Source: JADCRZ01 sp037718865 (lineage in GTDB: Bacteria; Bacteroidota; Bacteroidia; Chitinophagales; Chitinophagaceae). From it: a stretch of 64,000 nucleotides of DNA. The stretch's first letter is position 1; every line of letters begins with the position of its first letter. Under the pieces are notes generated by a model. That model ran no database searches. It had not been told where the DNA came from and saw nothing but the letters and a program-made list of their open reading frames with translations. The stretch lies in the NCBI GenBank assembly GCA_037718865.1, contig JBBJMP010000007.1, positions 124,001 to 188,000 on the forward strand, given 5' to 3'. Of the stretch, positions 53,548 through 61,871 are shown in pieces. The translations under genes and the position numbers were made by a program.

Positions 53548-53637
53548 ATGTTCTTTACAGTTTCAAACTGTAGTCGGAGACTACGAAGAACATAAGGGTA
53601 CGAAGTTGGAAACTTCGTACGGCGCCTAACTTCGTAC
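53548..53637. repeat. Nested palindromic repeat between convergent genes
   Basis: ATGTTCTT (53548-53555) pairs with AAGAACAT (53586-53593), enclosing the perfect hairpin ACAGTTT-C-AAACTGT (53557-53571). Next is GTACGAAGT-TGGAA-ACTTCGTAC (53598-53620), a 9-bp stem with a 5-base loop, and then a second copy of ACTTCGTAC at 53629-53637. The two 17-base units starting at 53612 and 53629 differ by two bases. It resembles REP-like elements of Bacteroidota and may also end transcription from both sides. Confidence 0.75.
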
Positions 53638-53642
53638 AGCAC

Positions 53643-54608
53643 CTAATTCAACGTATAAAAGTCATAAAAAATTTTCCAGTTAAACACTTCGCCGGGTTTG
53701 ACTTTTACCTGAGTATAGGGTTCCGGACATAATGTTTTTGCGGCAGACCAGAATACCAACCTGGAGAGGGGACGGTCGCTGGTTATTCTCACCCCTGCAC
53801 CTGTCTTATTATTTTCCACCCTTATGTCATAATCTTTTGCATCGTCACCGAATCCTTGCAAAGACTTATAATAAAGGTGATCGTTTTTGGCTAACTGCTT
53901 AAGAAATATGATCTGGTTTCCCTGAACCTGCCCCAGCTCACTTGTTTGCTCCCCATCGACTGCCAGGTTGAACCCGAACTTAACTGCAAACGCCGGACCC
54001 GTTGCCTGAGAATCAATTAGAAAAAAATTATGGTTGTATACAGTTGTTTCAATCGTTTTCCGGCCATTGTTTTTCAGGCTGTGGGATAAAACCATTTGAG
54101 GTTTTCCTTTTACCAAATGTATCGTTTTTGTATACTCATAAGCACACTCCTCGTCATCCAATTTATGAACATACTCTACCCTGTCAGGCTTTTGCCTGAC
54201 TCTCCATTCGCCCGGATTTAAAATGACATAAGGCCTCGAGAACGAGTAACCTGTTTCATCTGGTTTATAAAGCGCTCCTATGCCGATCTTTATAAAACGC
54301 CCACCCCGCTTAGCTTCACTGTATCCTACCGGATAAAAATCCTCCACCGGTCCCATAATAGCGTCATGAATGGTAGGATTGTAATTTTCGAACCATTGGC
54401 CGAAATAGTTATGCTCTTTATATTCAAGCCGGGCTATCACGCCAGACCAATCAAACCTAGATCCCCGGTAATACCCGTTCCGGGAGGGCAGGTAAAGTTT
54501 CGCCTGTATAAGTCCGTTAGTAATTTCCGTTTGTGGAAAGTCTGCTACCGGCTGGGCATTCATCAGCAAACTGTAAAATACCCCAATAGTGAAACATGCT
54601 TTCTTCAT
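53643..54608 (-). CDS. Exported aldose-epimerase-like beta-sandwich protein
   Basis: The 321-residue protein has a signal peptide (MKKACFTIGVFYSLLMNA) and a body like galactose mutarotase/aldose-1-epimerase-type beta-sandwiches: ITNGLIQAKLYLPSRNGYYR, FDWSGVIARLEYKEHNYFGQ, YNPTIHDAIMGPVEDFYPVG, and YNHNFFLIDSQATGPAF (the conserved NHNFF block). The family includes uncharacterised exported members in Bacteroidota sugar clusters. A mutarotase outside the cytoplasm would equilibrate anomers of a released sugar. It is convergent with the NIPSNAP gene and 83 bases from the BASS transporter gene on the same strand. Confidence 0.78.
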   Translation of the reverse strand: MKKACFTIGVFYSLLMNAQPVADFPQTEITNGLIQAKLYLPSRNGYYRGSRFDWSGVIARLEYKEHNYFGQWFENYNPTIHDAIMGPVEDFYPVGYSEAKRGGRFIKIGIGALYKPDETGYSFSRPYVILNPGEWRVRQKPDRVEYVHKLDDEECAYEYTKTIHLVKGKPQMVLSHSLKNNGRKTIETTVYNHNFFLIDSQATGPAFAVKFGFNLAVDGEQTSELGQVQGNQIIFLKQLAKNDHLYYKSLQGFGDDAKDYDIRVENNKTGAGVRITSDRPLSRLVFWSAAKTLCPEPYTQVKVKPGEVFNWKIFYDFYTLN

Positions 54609-54691
54609 AGTAATTGTTTTCGTTCAAACCAACGCTGCTGGGATTGCATGAAAAGGGTCTTTGATCTTATAAGCAATTCCCTTACAGCCGT

Positions 54692-55828
54692 TCAGGAGTT
54701 TACAACCGGAATTTCCAAAACCCGGGATTCTTCGGGGGAAGCATTAAATTCTTTAGGAGGTTTTCGATGCCAATATGAAGCTAATATCGATCCGGTTACA
54801 TTCATTAAAGGGCCGAAAATGGCAGGAGCCAAACCGACTGTAGCCATTTTGCCCATTTCCTTGGCCAGACCAGAAGCCAGGCCTCCATTCTGCATTCCTA
54901 CTTCGATGGCAATGGTTCGACAATCCCTTTCACTCATCCTAAACAACCGCCCGGACCAATAACCAAGAAAATACCCTGATAAGTTATGAATAAGCACCAA
55001 CAGGATCAGCAATGGGCCGATAGTCAACAAATTATTCCTTCCTGCCGCTGTTATGATTACTATAATGAACGCAATACCGAACATGGAAACGAGTGGCATA
55101 GCGTCATCAAGCCATTTGGCTTTGCCGCTTAACAGTTTGTTGAACACGATGCCGGCACCGATAGGCAGAATAACCATTTTAATGATATCCCACATCATGT
55201 TTAACACATTTATTTCAACAAACGCGCCTGCATACAACTTCATTAACAAGGGAGTAACAAAAGGAGCGAGCATGGTTGATATGGCCGTAATCGTAATAGA
55301 CAGCGCTAAGTTCGCTTTAGCGAGATAGGAAATGACATTGGAAGCCATGCCATTTGGAGAGCATCCAATCAGGATGATCCCTGCTGCTATTTCCGGCGGG
55401 AAACCACTGAGGCTCGCCAGTGTATAACCAACAAGGGGCATGATAATAAAATGGCTTACAACCCCTATAAAAACGCCCTTTGGCGTTTTAACCACGCCAA
55501 CAAAATCATTAATACCCATGGACGTGCCCATACCAAACATGATAAGCTGTATGAGGGGAGTGATCAGGGTTGCGAACTTAAACCCATTTAGTTCAATAAA
55601 CCAGTGTGGATAAAACAATGCGGTTGTAACGGCAGCAAATATCATGACCGTATAAGCAAAGCCTTTAAGCAAGGTAAAACCGCGAAACCCAATGGCCAGG
55701 GCAATAAAAAAGACAATAAAGAAAGGGCCGGAATGTGATAAATTACCAGTAAATACGAAACCTAAGGCGGCAATCAAACTCAAGACGGCTATGCCTAAAA
55801 CGATCTTATACGCGTTTATTTTTTCCAA
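54692..55828 (-). CDS. BASS family (bile acid:sodium symporter-type) transporter
   Basis: The 378-residue protein has about ten hydrophobic helices. The BASS signature region is present: LIQLIMFGMGTSMGINDF, GVVSHFIIMPLVGYTLA, AAGIILIGCSPNGMASNVIS (the conserved GCSPGGxxSN-type motif), and later RTIAIEVGMQNGGLASGLAK (the second conserved repeat, E-xG-xQN). BASS carriers transport organic anions with sodium; characterised members include bile acid, pantoate and plastid pyruvate carriers. The start is a TTG at 55826-55828; no ATG occurs in frame before the first helix. It follows the two RraA-like genes, which suggests import of their product. Confidence 0.9.
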   Translation of the reverse strand: MEKINAYKIVLGIAVLSLIAALGFVFTGNLSHSGPFFIVFFIALAIGFRGFTLLKGFAYTVMIFAAVTTALFYPHWFIELNGFKFATLITPLIQLIMFGMGTSMGINDFVGVVKTPKGVFIGVVSHFIIMPLVGYTLASLSGFPPEIAAGIILIGCSPNGMASNVISYLAKANLALSITITAISTMLAPFVTPLLMKLYAGAFVEINVLNMMWDIIKMVILPIGAGIVFNKLLSGKAKWLDDAMPLVSMFGIAFIIVIITAAGRNNLLTIGPLLILLVLIHNLSGYFLGYWSGRLFRMSERDCRTIAIEVGMQNGGLASGLAKEMGKMATVGLAPAIFGPLMNVTGSILASYWHRKPPKEFNASPEESRVLEIPVVNS

Positions 55829-55876
55829 AGCATTAAGCGGTTGATAGTGACGGAAAATAGTTTTCTTTGCAAATCA

Positions 55877-56809
55877 TTACCAGGTCCTTTTGCTCATTAC
55901 TTTATCAAGTTCCGCCCTGGTCATAGTTCCTAATTCCGGATGCTGCGCTAGCCATTTAAGAAAATCGCTTTTTATTTCATCGGTCCACTGACTGTCTATC
56001 TGGCCTGTGGTGTAACGTCCGGATTTAACCCTTTCAAAACCATACTGATCTTTTCGGGTAACAAATTCGGATGTACTGATCACCTGTTCAGCCAGATGAG
56101 CAGGGACGAAAAGAACGCCTTCCCGTTGTGCAATCACAAGGTCTCCGGGTAATACGATTACATTGCCTATGCGGATGGGAGCATTGAGGCCCATTAAAAC
56201 CATTTCTTCAATAAACGAAGGATGAAAGTCTCGCACAAAAGCATTGAAACCTTTGATGTTCTGAAGTTCCTGCAGGTCTCTTGCCGCACCGTTAAACACC
56301 ACCCCATTTCCTGTTTTACTGAAAATGGCATTACCCAAAGTAGCACCCATAAGAGTTCCTCCCCCGATTTTTCCAAAACCATCGGCTACATACACATCGC
56401 CCTTTGTAAGCGTTTCTATTGGCCAGGTATTCGTGTTGCCTTTCCTGCCTTGAGAAGATATTCCACGGTCCTTAATGTTTTTTTCGATGTCTGGCCTGCT
56501 GGGCATAAACATGGCGGTAACGGCACGACCTATTACCGGTACATCAGTCTGTACCATTTTCCAACTGCCTTCGAACTGATTGGTGTAACCTTCATTCTTT
56601 AGTACGGTCCAGGCATCATCGATGCCAATCTTTTTAGCTCTTTCCAATAACCCGTCAGGAATTTTGGGACGACCATCGGGAAACCGTTCCCCTTTCCACT
56701 CAGAAGTCAGAAACGTCAATTCGTCTTTGGGAATAGTCTGGCCAAATAGACGAGTCTGATTGCTAACGATGCATAAAAATAAAACGAAGAGCGGTACATT
56801 ACATTTCAT
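55877..56809 (-). CDS. Signal-peptide-bearing RraA-family aldolase-like protein (copy 1)
   Basis: The 310-residue protein begins with a Sec-type signal (CNVPLFVLFLCIVSNQTRLF), unusual for a family that is normally cytoplasmic. The RraA/HMG-CHA aldolase core spans about 90-260: TKGDVYVADGFGKIGGGTLM, LGNAIFSKTGNGVVFNGAAR, RDLQEL (Arg177-Asp178 of the family's G-x-x-R-D motif), and later PIRIGNVIVLPGDLVIAQRE, GVLFVPAHLAEQVI. Proteins of this fold are either class II pyruvate aldolases or RNase E inhibitors; the conserved Arg-Asp favours an aldolase. An N-terminal extension of about 90 residues holds a helical EWKGERFPDGRPKIPDGLLE block shared with the next gene. Confidence 0.87.
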   Translation of the reverse strand: MKCNVPLFVLFLCIVSNQTRLFGQTIPKDELTFLTSEWKGERFPDGRPKIPDGLLERAKKIGIDDAWTVLKNEGYTNQFEGSWKMVQTDVPVIGRAVTAMFMPSRPDIEKNIKDRGISSQGRKGNTNTWPIETLTKGDVYVADGFGKIGGGTLMGATLGNAIFSKTGNGVVFNGAARDLQELQNIKGFNAFVRDFHPSFIEEMVLMGLNAPIRIGNVIVLPGDLVIAQREGVLFVPAHLAEQVISTSEFVTRKDQYGFERVKSGRYTTGQIDSQWTDEIKSDFLKWLAQHPELGTMTRAELDKVMSKRTW

Positions 56810-56854
56810 TATTTCCTGCTGATTAAAATGGTATGGGTATGATTTTCAAACAGT

Positions 56855-57787
56855 TTATTGATCTCCTTTTCCTAGATATACTTCTATCTGTTTTGGAGAA
56901 TTGATCAGTTTCTTCGGGTATTTAACCACCCAGGCCCTGAATTCATTTTTAATGTTGTCACTCCAGTCGCCATGTATCTGACCGGATGGATATTTACCCT
57001 GCTGCAACAGTAAGCGTTCAAATTCATCACGCAGGGCAGTCAGTTCGGAAGCAGTTACCAGGTCTTCCACCAGGTGAGCCGGGATAAACACCACGCCGTA
57101 CTCGTTGGCAAAAACTACGTCGCCCGGAAATACAGTCACTTCACCAATGCGGACAGGAGCGTTAATAGAGGTAGGCGTCATAGCCTTGATGTAGGATGGG
57201 TCATGCCCTTTTACCCACGCATTAAACCCCTTGGTACTCTTCAATTCCTGCATATCTCTCACTGATCCGTAGAATATGACTCCCTTGCCTGTTTTACCAT
57301 AGATAGCGTTACCCAAGCTTGACCCGATCAAAGTACCGTCTTTGATTTTACCGAAGCCATCTGCCACATAAATATCCCCTTTTGTTAATATATCTATCGG
57401 CCAGATATTAATACCGCCTTTTTGGGAACGGCCCTCTCCCCTGCCCTGGGCTTTTACCACGCTGTCAAGGTCAGGCCTTGACGGCATAAACTGGGCAGTC
57501 ACCACACGTCCAACCATAGTTTCACCGGGTTTGAGAATGATCCAGTTCTTCTCCACCTGATTACTATACCCTTTTCGTCCTAAATAACCCCAGATCTGCT
57601 CAAGGGTAGCCTCATTCAGGCGTTCCAGCATGATATCCGGAACCTTGGGCCGGCCATCATCAAATCGTTCACCCTTCCATTCAGCGGTTAACATCTTTAT
57701 GTAATCAGGCGTTGAACCTACCCGCTGGGCATTTATTGACATTCCGCATGCTGCAATGGCAACAATAAATAACCATTTTTTTCGCAT
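56855..57787 (-). CDS. Signal-peptide-bearing RraA-family aldolase-like protein (copy 2)
   Basis: The 310-residue paralogue of the previous gene has the same length and layout: signal peptide (KWLFIVAIAACGMSINAQ), the EWKGERFDDGRPKVPDIMLE block, and the aldolase core with TKGDIYVADGFGKIKDGTLI, GSVRDMQEL (Arg177-Asp178) and PVRIGEVTVFPGDVVFANEY. Catalytic Arg-Asp is conserved in both copies. The pair may form hetero-oligomers or act on different keto-acids. It lies 29 bases after the dehydratase-like gene on the same strand, consistent with one operon. Confidence 0.87.
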   Translation of the reverse strand: MRKKWLFIVAIAACGMSINAQRVGSTPDYIKMLTAEWKGERFDDGRPKVPDIMLERLNEATLEQIWGYLGRKGYSNQVEKNWIILKPGETMVGRVVTAQFMPSRPDLDSVVKAQGRGEGRSQKGGINIWPIDILTKGDIYVADGFGKIKDGTLIGSSLGNAIYGKTGKGVIFYGSVRDMQELKSTKGFNAWVKGHDPSYIKAMTPTSINAPVRIGEVTVFPGDVVFANEYGVVFIPAHLVEDLVTASELTALRDEFERLLLQQGKYPSGQIHGDWSDNIKNEFRAWVVKYPKKLINSPKQIEVYLGKGDQ

Positions 57788-57816
57788 AACTACACGATGA
57801 GATTTTTAAAACACGA

Positions 57817-58956
57817 TTAAACTCTGTTCTTATTTTTACTAACAGCTTCCATAAGTCCTTTAATGTAACCCCAGGCAAACAAAGAGCCTATTGTGCTATA
57901 GCCAGGAAAATCATTGCTGTCTCCTGCCATGGTAGGCACATGGTCCGGCCTGATAGCACCTTTAAAACCAATGTCGTAATAGGCCTGCATCGCTTTATAC
58001 ATGTCTATCTGTCCTTCATCATGGAAAGTTTCCTCGAACTTAAATTTACCGCCTCTTACATTTCTAAAATGAACAAAATGAATGAGTTTTCTTTTTCCAA
58101 AGTATCTGATCGTAGCAGGAATATCTACACCCATTAGAGAAAAATTTCCCTGGCACATCGTGATCCCGTTACTCGGACTAGGATAAAAATCAACCAATCG
58201 CTTGAAATTATCTACCGTTGTCATGATCCGGGAAATGCCCCTGATATGATCAACCTGCGGGTCATCGGGGTGCATGGCCAGTTTCATACCACATTTTTCT
58301 GCTTCGGGTATAACTGCTTTCAGGAAGTATTCCAAATTTTTCCACAATGCGTCCTTTGAAACTTCTCCATATTCAGTCAAGGGTGCATTTTTGATATCTT
58401 CATAATCAAAAGCAGTTACCAGGGCTCCTCCACGGCCAACCTGGTCTTTCTTTGTTCTATACCAACTAATTACCGGCATCCAGTTGTAACAGATAACGTC
58501 AACGCCGGCTTTAGACAGGTTTTTCATAAAAGTAATGAAATTGGCGATTTCTTCGTCTTTACCTTCAAGACCAAGTTTGGTTTTTTCGCCAAGTGTAGGA
58601 GGGCCTTCTACTACGTTGAAATTCAGCCCCACTTTTTTCCAGGCTTCCTTTACCGCTGTTACTGCATTTGAATCCCAGGGCTTTGCATTTTCTAATGAAA
58701 CCATCTTGGTATTAATGCCGCCAACGGCGCCAAACACTTCCATTTGTTTCAACAGTGCGATCTTACGCTCATTCATGCCGCTGAAATAGGCCTCGCTGGC
58801 CTGCATGCCTGCATCTTTTGCCAAATTTGCAACCTCAGGAGAGGTTTCGTTTGTCCGGCCAAGTGCATTGGCCACACCAGGAGCGATCCCACCCATTGAC
58901 AGTGCTGCTGCCATGGAAGCACCCTTCTTTAAAAAGTCCCTTCGATTATCTTTCAT
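57817..58956 (-). CDS. Tat-exported mannonate-dehydratase-like (UxuA-like) TIM-barrel protein
   Basis: The 379-residue protein opens with a twin-arginine signal (KDNRRDFLKKGASMAAALSM). The body matches UxuA: MKLAMHPDDPQVDHIRG (His229), SNGITMCQG (Cys268), LIHFVHFRNV (His296), FHDEGQIDMYKAM and GAIRPDHVPTM (Asp338). These residues correspond to the metal ligands and catalytic positions of mannonate dehydratases, which make 2-keto-3-deoxygluconate. UxuA is normally cytoplasmic, so the Tat signal is notable. It is near a second relative and two RraA-like genes. Real substrate may be another sugar acid. Confidence 0.85.
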   Translation of the reverse strand: MKDNRRDFLKKGASMAAALSMGGIAPGVANALGRTNETSPEVANLAKDAGMQASEAYFSGMNERKIALLKQMEVFGAVGGINTKMVSLENAKPWDSNAVTAVKEAWKKVGLNFNVVEGPPTLGEKTKLGLEGKDEEIANFITFMKNLSKAGVDVICYNWMPVISWYRTKKDQVGRGGALVTAFDYEDIKNAPLTEYGEVSKDALWKNLEYFLKAVIPEAEKCGMKLAMHPDDPQVDHIRGISRIMTTVDNFKRLVDFYPSPSNGITMCQGNFSLMGVDIPATIRYFGKRKLIHFVHFRNVRGGKFKFEETFHDEGQIDMYKAMQAYYDIGFKGAIRPDHVPTMAGDSNDFPGYSTIGSLFAWGYIKGLMEAVSKNKNRV

Positions 58957-59055
58957 GACTAATAAATTTTATAAATTAAAAAAGTTGATTTGAACAGGTC
59001 ACCAGGAGCAAATAGAACTAACCACTGTTTGCACATCGGCCGCCTGTCGCTATCG

Positions 59056-60198
59056 TTATGTTGACAATACAGCCAGCTTCATAGCTAAAGCGAAAGCAAC
59101 ATTATACGTTTGTGCGGCATAACCTCCTCCCCCCGGATACTGGTTCTTTATTCCACCCGGATGCTCCTTGTCGTAATCGATCGCACGCGGGTGTTCGGGA
59201 TAAAGGCCGTATTTGTAACCCATCCGAATAAGTTCTTTCATGACGGCAAACATATTTATCTGACCTTCATCCAGGAAAACCTCTGTGTACTTTTCATAAG
59301 GCTTTTCAACAATTACATTCCGGTAATGGACGTGATTTATGCGATCCCGCTTCCCAAAGTAACGACAAACTTCAAGGGGATCTTCACCCGTTTCACGCGT
59401 AACGCCACAATCGTAAGTTATGCCGTTTGCCGGACTATCGACAATCTTTATCAATCTTTTCCAGTCTGTAAGAGTTGCCATAATCTGCGCGGAACCGTGG
59501 CTAACCGGGATGGGTGGATCGTTGGGATGCAGGGCCATTCGAACTCCGGCCTTTTCTGCCACCGGAATTACCGCCTTCAAAAAATAGGTTAGGTTGTTCC
59601 AAAGATCGGAAGCATTATGAACACCGATCTGTGGCTTGGCAGGAAGGTCTTTTACCGGAGCATAATCGAAAGCCGTATGACCGGCGCCGCCCCGGGTTTT
59701 TTTTTCGTAATAGCCTTCCATCAGCCTGTCTGCATAGAAATTATATTCGACTACCGGCAGACCTGCGACCCCTGCCGCTACAAGCGACTCCTGTATCATT
59801 TTTATTTCGGCATCACGGCCGTCGCGTCCATAGATCGTATTCGGATGCCCACCGATCATCATGTTGATGACGGTCAGGCCATTTGCTTTGAAGCGATTCA
59901 TAATTGTTCGGAGAACTTCCTCGGTCCAGGGGATGGGGGGCCCTCCCATCAGCACATAATCAACGCCTACCTGCTTATACTGGATCATTTCCTTTTCAGT
60001 GGCATCTTTGGAAACACCGACACACAACCTGGGGGTATTGGGTTTTTCAGGTATTGGCCATTCGACGTTTGCCCGGGTTCCCGTTACAATATTTTTTTCA
60101 TTTCCTGTAGATGCTGCCCCAACGCCAAATCCACCTAAAGAGAGTGCAGCAGCCAATGAAGAACTTTTTTTAATGAAATCCCTGCGATTTTCTTTCAT
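59056..60198 (-). CDS. Second Tat-exported mannonate-dehydratase-like TIM-barrel protein
   Basis: The 380-residue relative also starts with a twin-arginine signal (KENRRDFIKKSSSLAAALSL). The motif series is kept with changes: MALHPNDPPIPVSHG (His224), NGITYDCGVTRE (Cys264), NHVHYRNV (His291), FLDEGQINMFAVM, and GLYPEHPRA, where Glu335 takes the place of the usual Asp. The N-terminal half differs more (YVLMGGPPIPWTEEVLRTIM, INMMIGGHPNTIYGRDGRDA). The altered acidic ligand and divergent N-terminus suggest a different substrate or a stereochemical variant rather than a redundant copy. It lies between SusD and the first dehydratase-like gene on the same strand. Confidence 0.82.
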   Translation of the reverse strand: MKENRRDFIKKSSSLAAALSLGGFGVGAASTGNEKNIVTGTRANVEWPIPEKPNTPRLCVGVSKDATEKEMIQYKQVGVDYVLMGGPPIPWTEEVLRTIMNRFKANGLTVINMMIGGHPNTIYGRDGRDAEIKMIQESLVAAGVAGLPVVEYNFYADRLMEGYYEKKTRGGAGHTAFDYAPVKDLPAKPQIGVHNASDLWNNLTYFLKAVIPVAEKAGVRMALHPNDPPIPVSHGSAQIMATLTDWKRLIKIVDSPANGITYDCGVTRETGEDPLEVCRYFGKRDRINHVHYRNVIVEKPYEKYTEVFLDEGQINMFAVMKELIRMGYKYGLYPEHPRAIDYDKEHPGGIKNQYPGGGGYAAQTYNVAFALAMKLAVLST

Positions 60199-60234
60199 AG
60201 TTATTTAATTAAATAAATGAATTTATTTTATTTG

Positions 60235-61836
60235 TCATTTATCCCACCAAACAGGAGTAGTATATAAATCAGGTCCCTGGGAAGCAATGGCGGCTTCGTA
60301 GTTTGCTTTATTCAACGATGCTTCGTTTATTGGATACCGTAAGCGCAACAGGTGTTTTCCGCCCGTAAAATTTCCAGGGTAATTCGGTGGTACGAGGTTA
60401 GGATAACCGGTGCGTCGAAAATTAGACCAGGCTTCAAAGAAATCGTACCACATAAAGTGCGCTAAATAAAATTGAGTGTGAATTTGTTCCATTTGCTGAT
60501 TAAAGCTGGAGCCGTTTAAAGGATTTGCCGTAATATAATTGTCAATCGTAGTTTGTGATATGATATAATTAAAAACGTTAGTCGGGAACAATGTGGTGGA
60601 TCGCATCGATGCTGCAATTGCTGCATTATAATGGGCGACCGCACTTCCCGTCTCCCAACCCCGTATAGCGGCTTCTGCCAACAGAAATTCAACTTCAGCG
60701 TAACTTTGAAGAACAGTAGGGGCACTCAGGCTTGCTATGGTACCAGTATTGGGCTCAGAATACTCCACCAGCATATTGTTATTCCAGCTGGGAATTACCT
60801 GTTTAATAGATGTTGCGTCATACCCGTTCGGAAGTCCTTTCTGAAGTGCCGGATTGGTAGTGGTTGGCAGCCTGGCGGCCTGAATGGAAAGAATATTGCC
60901 CTCCCATAGTGTTGCATAAAAAGGTAACCTTGGATCATTATAAGATTGCAAAAGATCAATTAACGTTTTACCGAGTTTCACAGGTCCTTTTCCGGCATTT
61001 GACTCGGGAAGACTTTCCCGTTTAAGTTCGGCTGCGTCCCTGTTTTCGGTGTTGGTGTTACCTACGGCATGATTTAATTTGGCAATATCTGCGTTACTCT
61101 TCATCACACCGCCGTTTATTGCTTTTTGAACCCATTCTTTTGATTTGGCAGCGTCCACATTAGTAAGGCGCATTCCCAGGCGAAGCATCATGGAGTAGGC
61201 AAATGTTTTCCATTTAGTCACATTGCCCTGGTAGATTACGTCTGATGCGCCGTACGTAGGTTTTGCCGGGTCTAACTTACCGATGGCCGTCTCCAAACCG
61301 GCAAGCATCAGCGGGTAGATCTCGGATTGCTTGTCGTATTTCGGCTTAAAGTTTCCTGTCAAAAATCCCTGACCCGCCTCAGTATAGGGTACATCCCCAT
61401 ACAGATCAGTAACCCGGTGGAGAATAAAAATGCGCCAGATGTTCGCAATGGCGTTTTGATTCATAAATTCAGGTTTGCCTTCCGTTAACGCAAGCACCTG
61501 TTGAAGTTCTTTTAAATGAATGTTGTAAGCAGTCACGAAAAAATCGCCAAATTGTCCATTTTCAAAATTCTTATCGCCCGACCAGTTTGTTCCTAGTGCG
61601 GCCATATATTGCATGGTACCTGCAAAGTATTTAATATTTACGCGGTTCCTGTCGGCCGTTCCAACACCTGCGGTTCTGATTAAACTTGTAGTAAGTAAAT
61701 TACCGATAACCGGCTCGGTATATACATTAGGATTAGTATTCAGTTCTTCAAAACCCTTATCGCAGGAAGTCAGCAGCAATACTACGATGCCCAGTTTCAA
61801 CATGTTGGTTTTCAAAAATTGCATGATGTCATTCAT
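60235..61836 (-). CDS. SusD/RagB family outer-membrane lipoprotein
   Basis: The chosen start (ATG at 61834-61836) puts the lipoprotein signal at the N-terminus: DIMQFLKTNMLKLGIVVLLL, then TSC. ATGs at 61857 and 61824 are alternatives. The SusD-like helical repeats and motif blocks follow: FILHRVTDLYGDVPYTEAGQ, LETAIGKLDPAKPTYGASDV, TFAYSMMLRLGMRLTNVDAA, and the C-terminal FMWYDFFEAWSNFRRTGYPN, LLRLRYPINEASLNKANYEA. It belongs to the SusD-like 2 (starch-binding outer membrane) group. It is immediately downstream of the SusC gene and upstream of the dehydratase-like genes on the same strand, as expected for a polysaccharide utilisation locus. Confidence 0.93.
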   Translation of the reverse strand: MNDIMQFLKTNMLKLGIVVLLLTSCDKGFEELNTNPNVYTEPVIGNLLTTSLIRTAGVGTADRNRVNIKYFAGTMQYMAALGTNWSGDKNFENGQFGDFFVTAYNIHLKELQQVLALTEGKPEFMNQNAIANIWRIFILHRVTDLYGDVPYTEAGQGFLTGNFKPKYDKQSEIYPLMLAGLETAIGKLDPAKPTYGASDVIYQGNVTKWKTFAYSMMLRLGMRLTNVDAAKSKEWVQKAINGGVMKSNADIAKLNHAVGNTNTENRDAAELKRESLPESNAGKGPVKLGKTLIDLLQSYNDPRLPFYATLWEGNILSIQAARLPTTTNPALQKGLPNGYDATSIKQVIPSWNNNMLVEYSEPNTGTIASLSAPTVLQSYAEVEFLLAEAAIRGWETGSAVAHYNAAIAASMRSTTLFPTNVFNYIISQTTIDNYITANPLNGSSFNQQMEQIHTQFYLAHFMWYDFFEAWSNFRRTGYPNLVPPNYPGNFTGGKHLLRLRYPINEASLNKANYEAAIASQGPDLYTTPVWWDK

Positions 61837-61871
61837 TGTTCCTGATTTAAAATACATAATAAGTGTCTGAT

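Noticed and set aside
54692..55828. Taking the BASS transporter literally as a bile acid carrier.
   Set aside because: The family name is historical; the gene neighbourhood concerns sugar acids and the family moves various organic anions.
55877..57787. Reading the RraA-like proteins as RNase E regulators.
   Set aside because: Both carry signal peptides and the aldolase Arg-Asp pair, so control of cytoplasmic RNA decay is unlikely.
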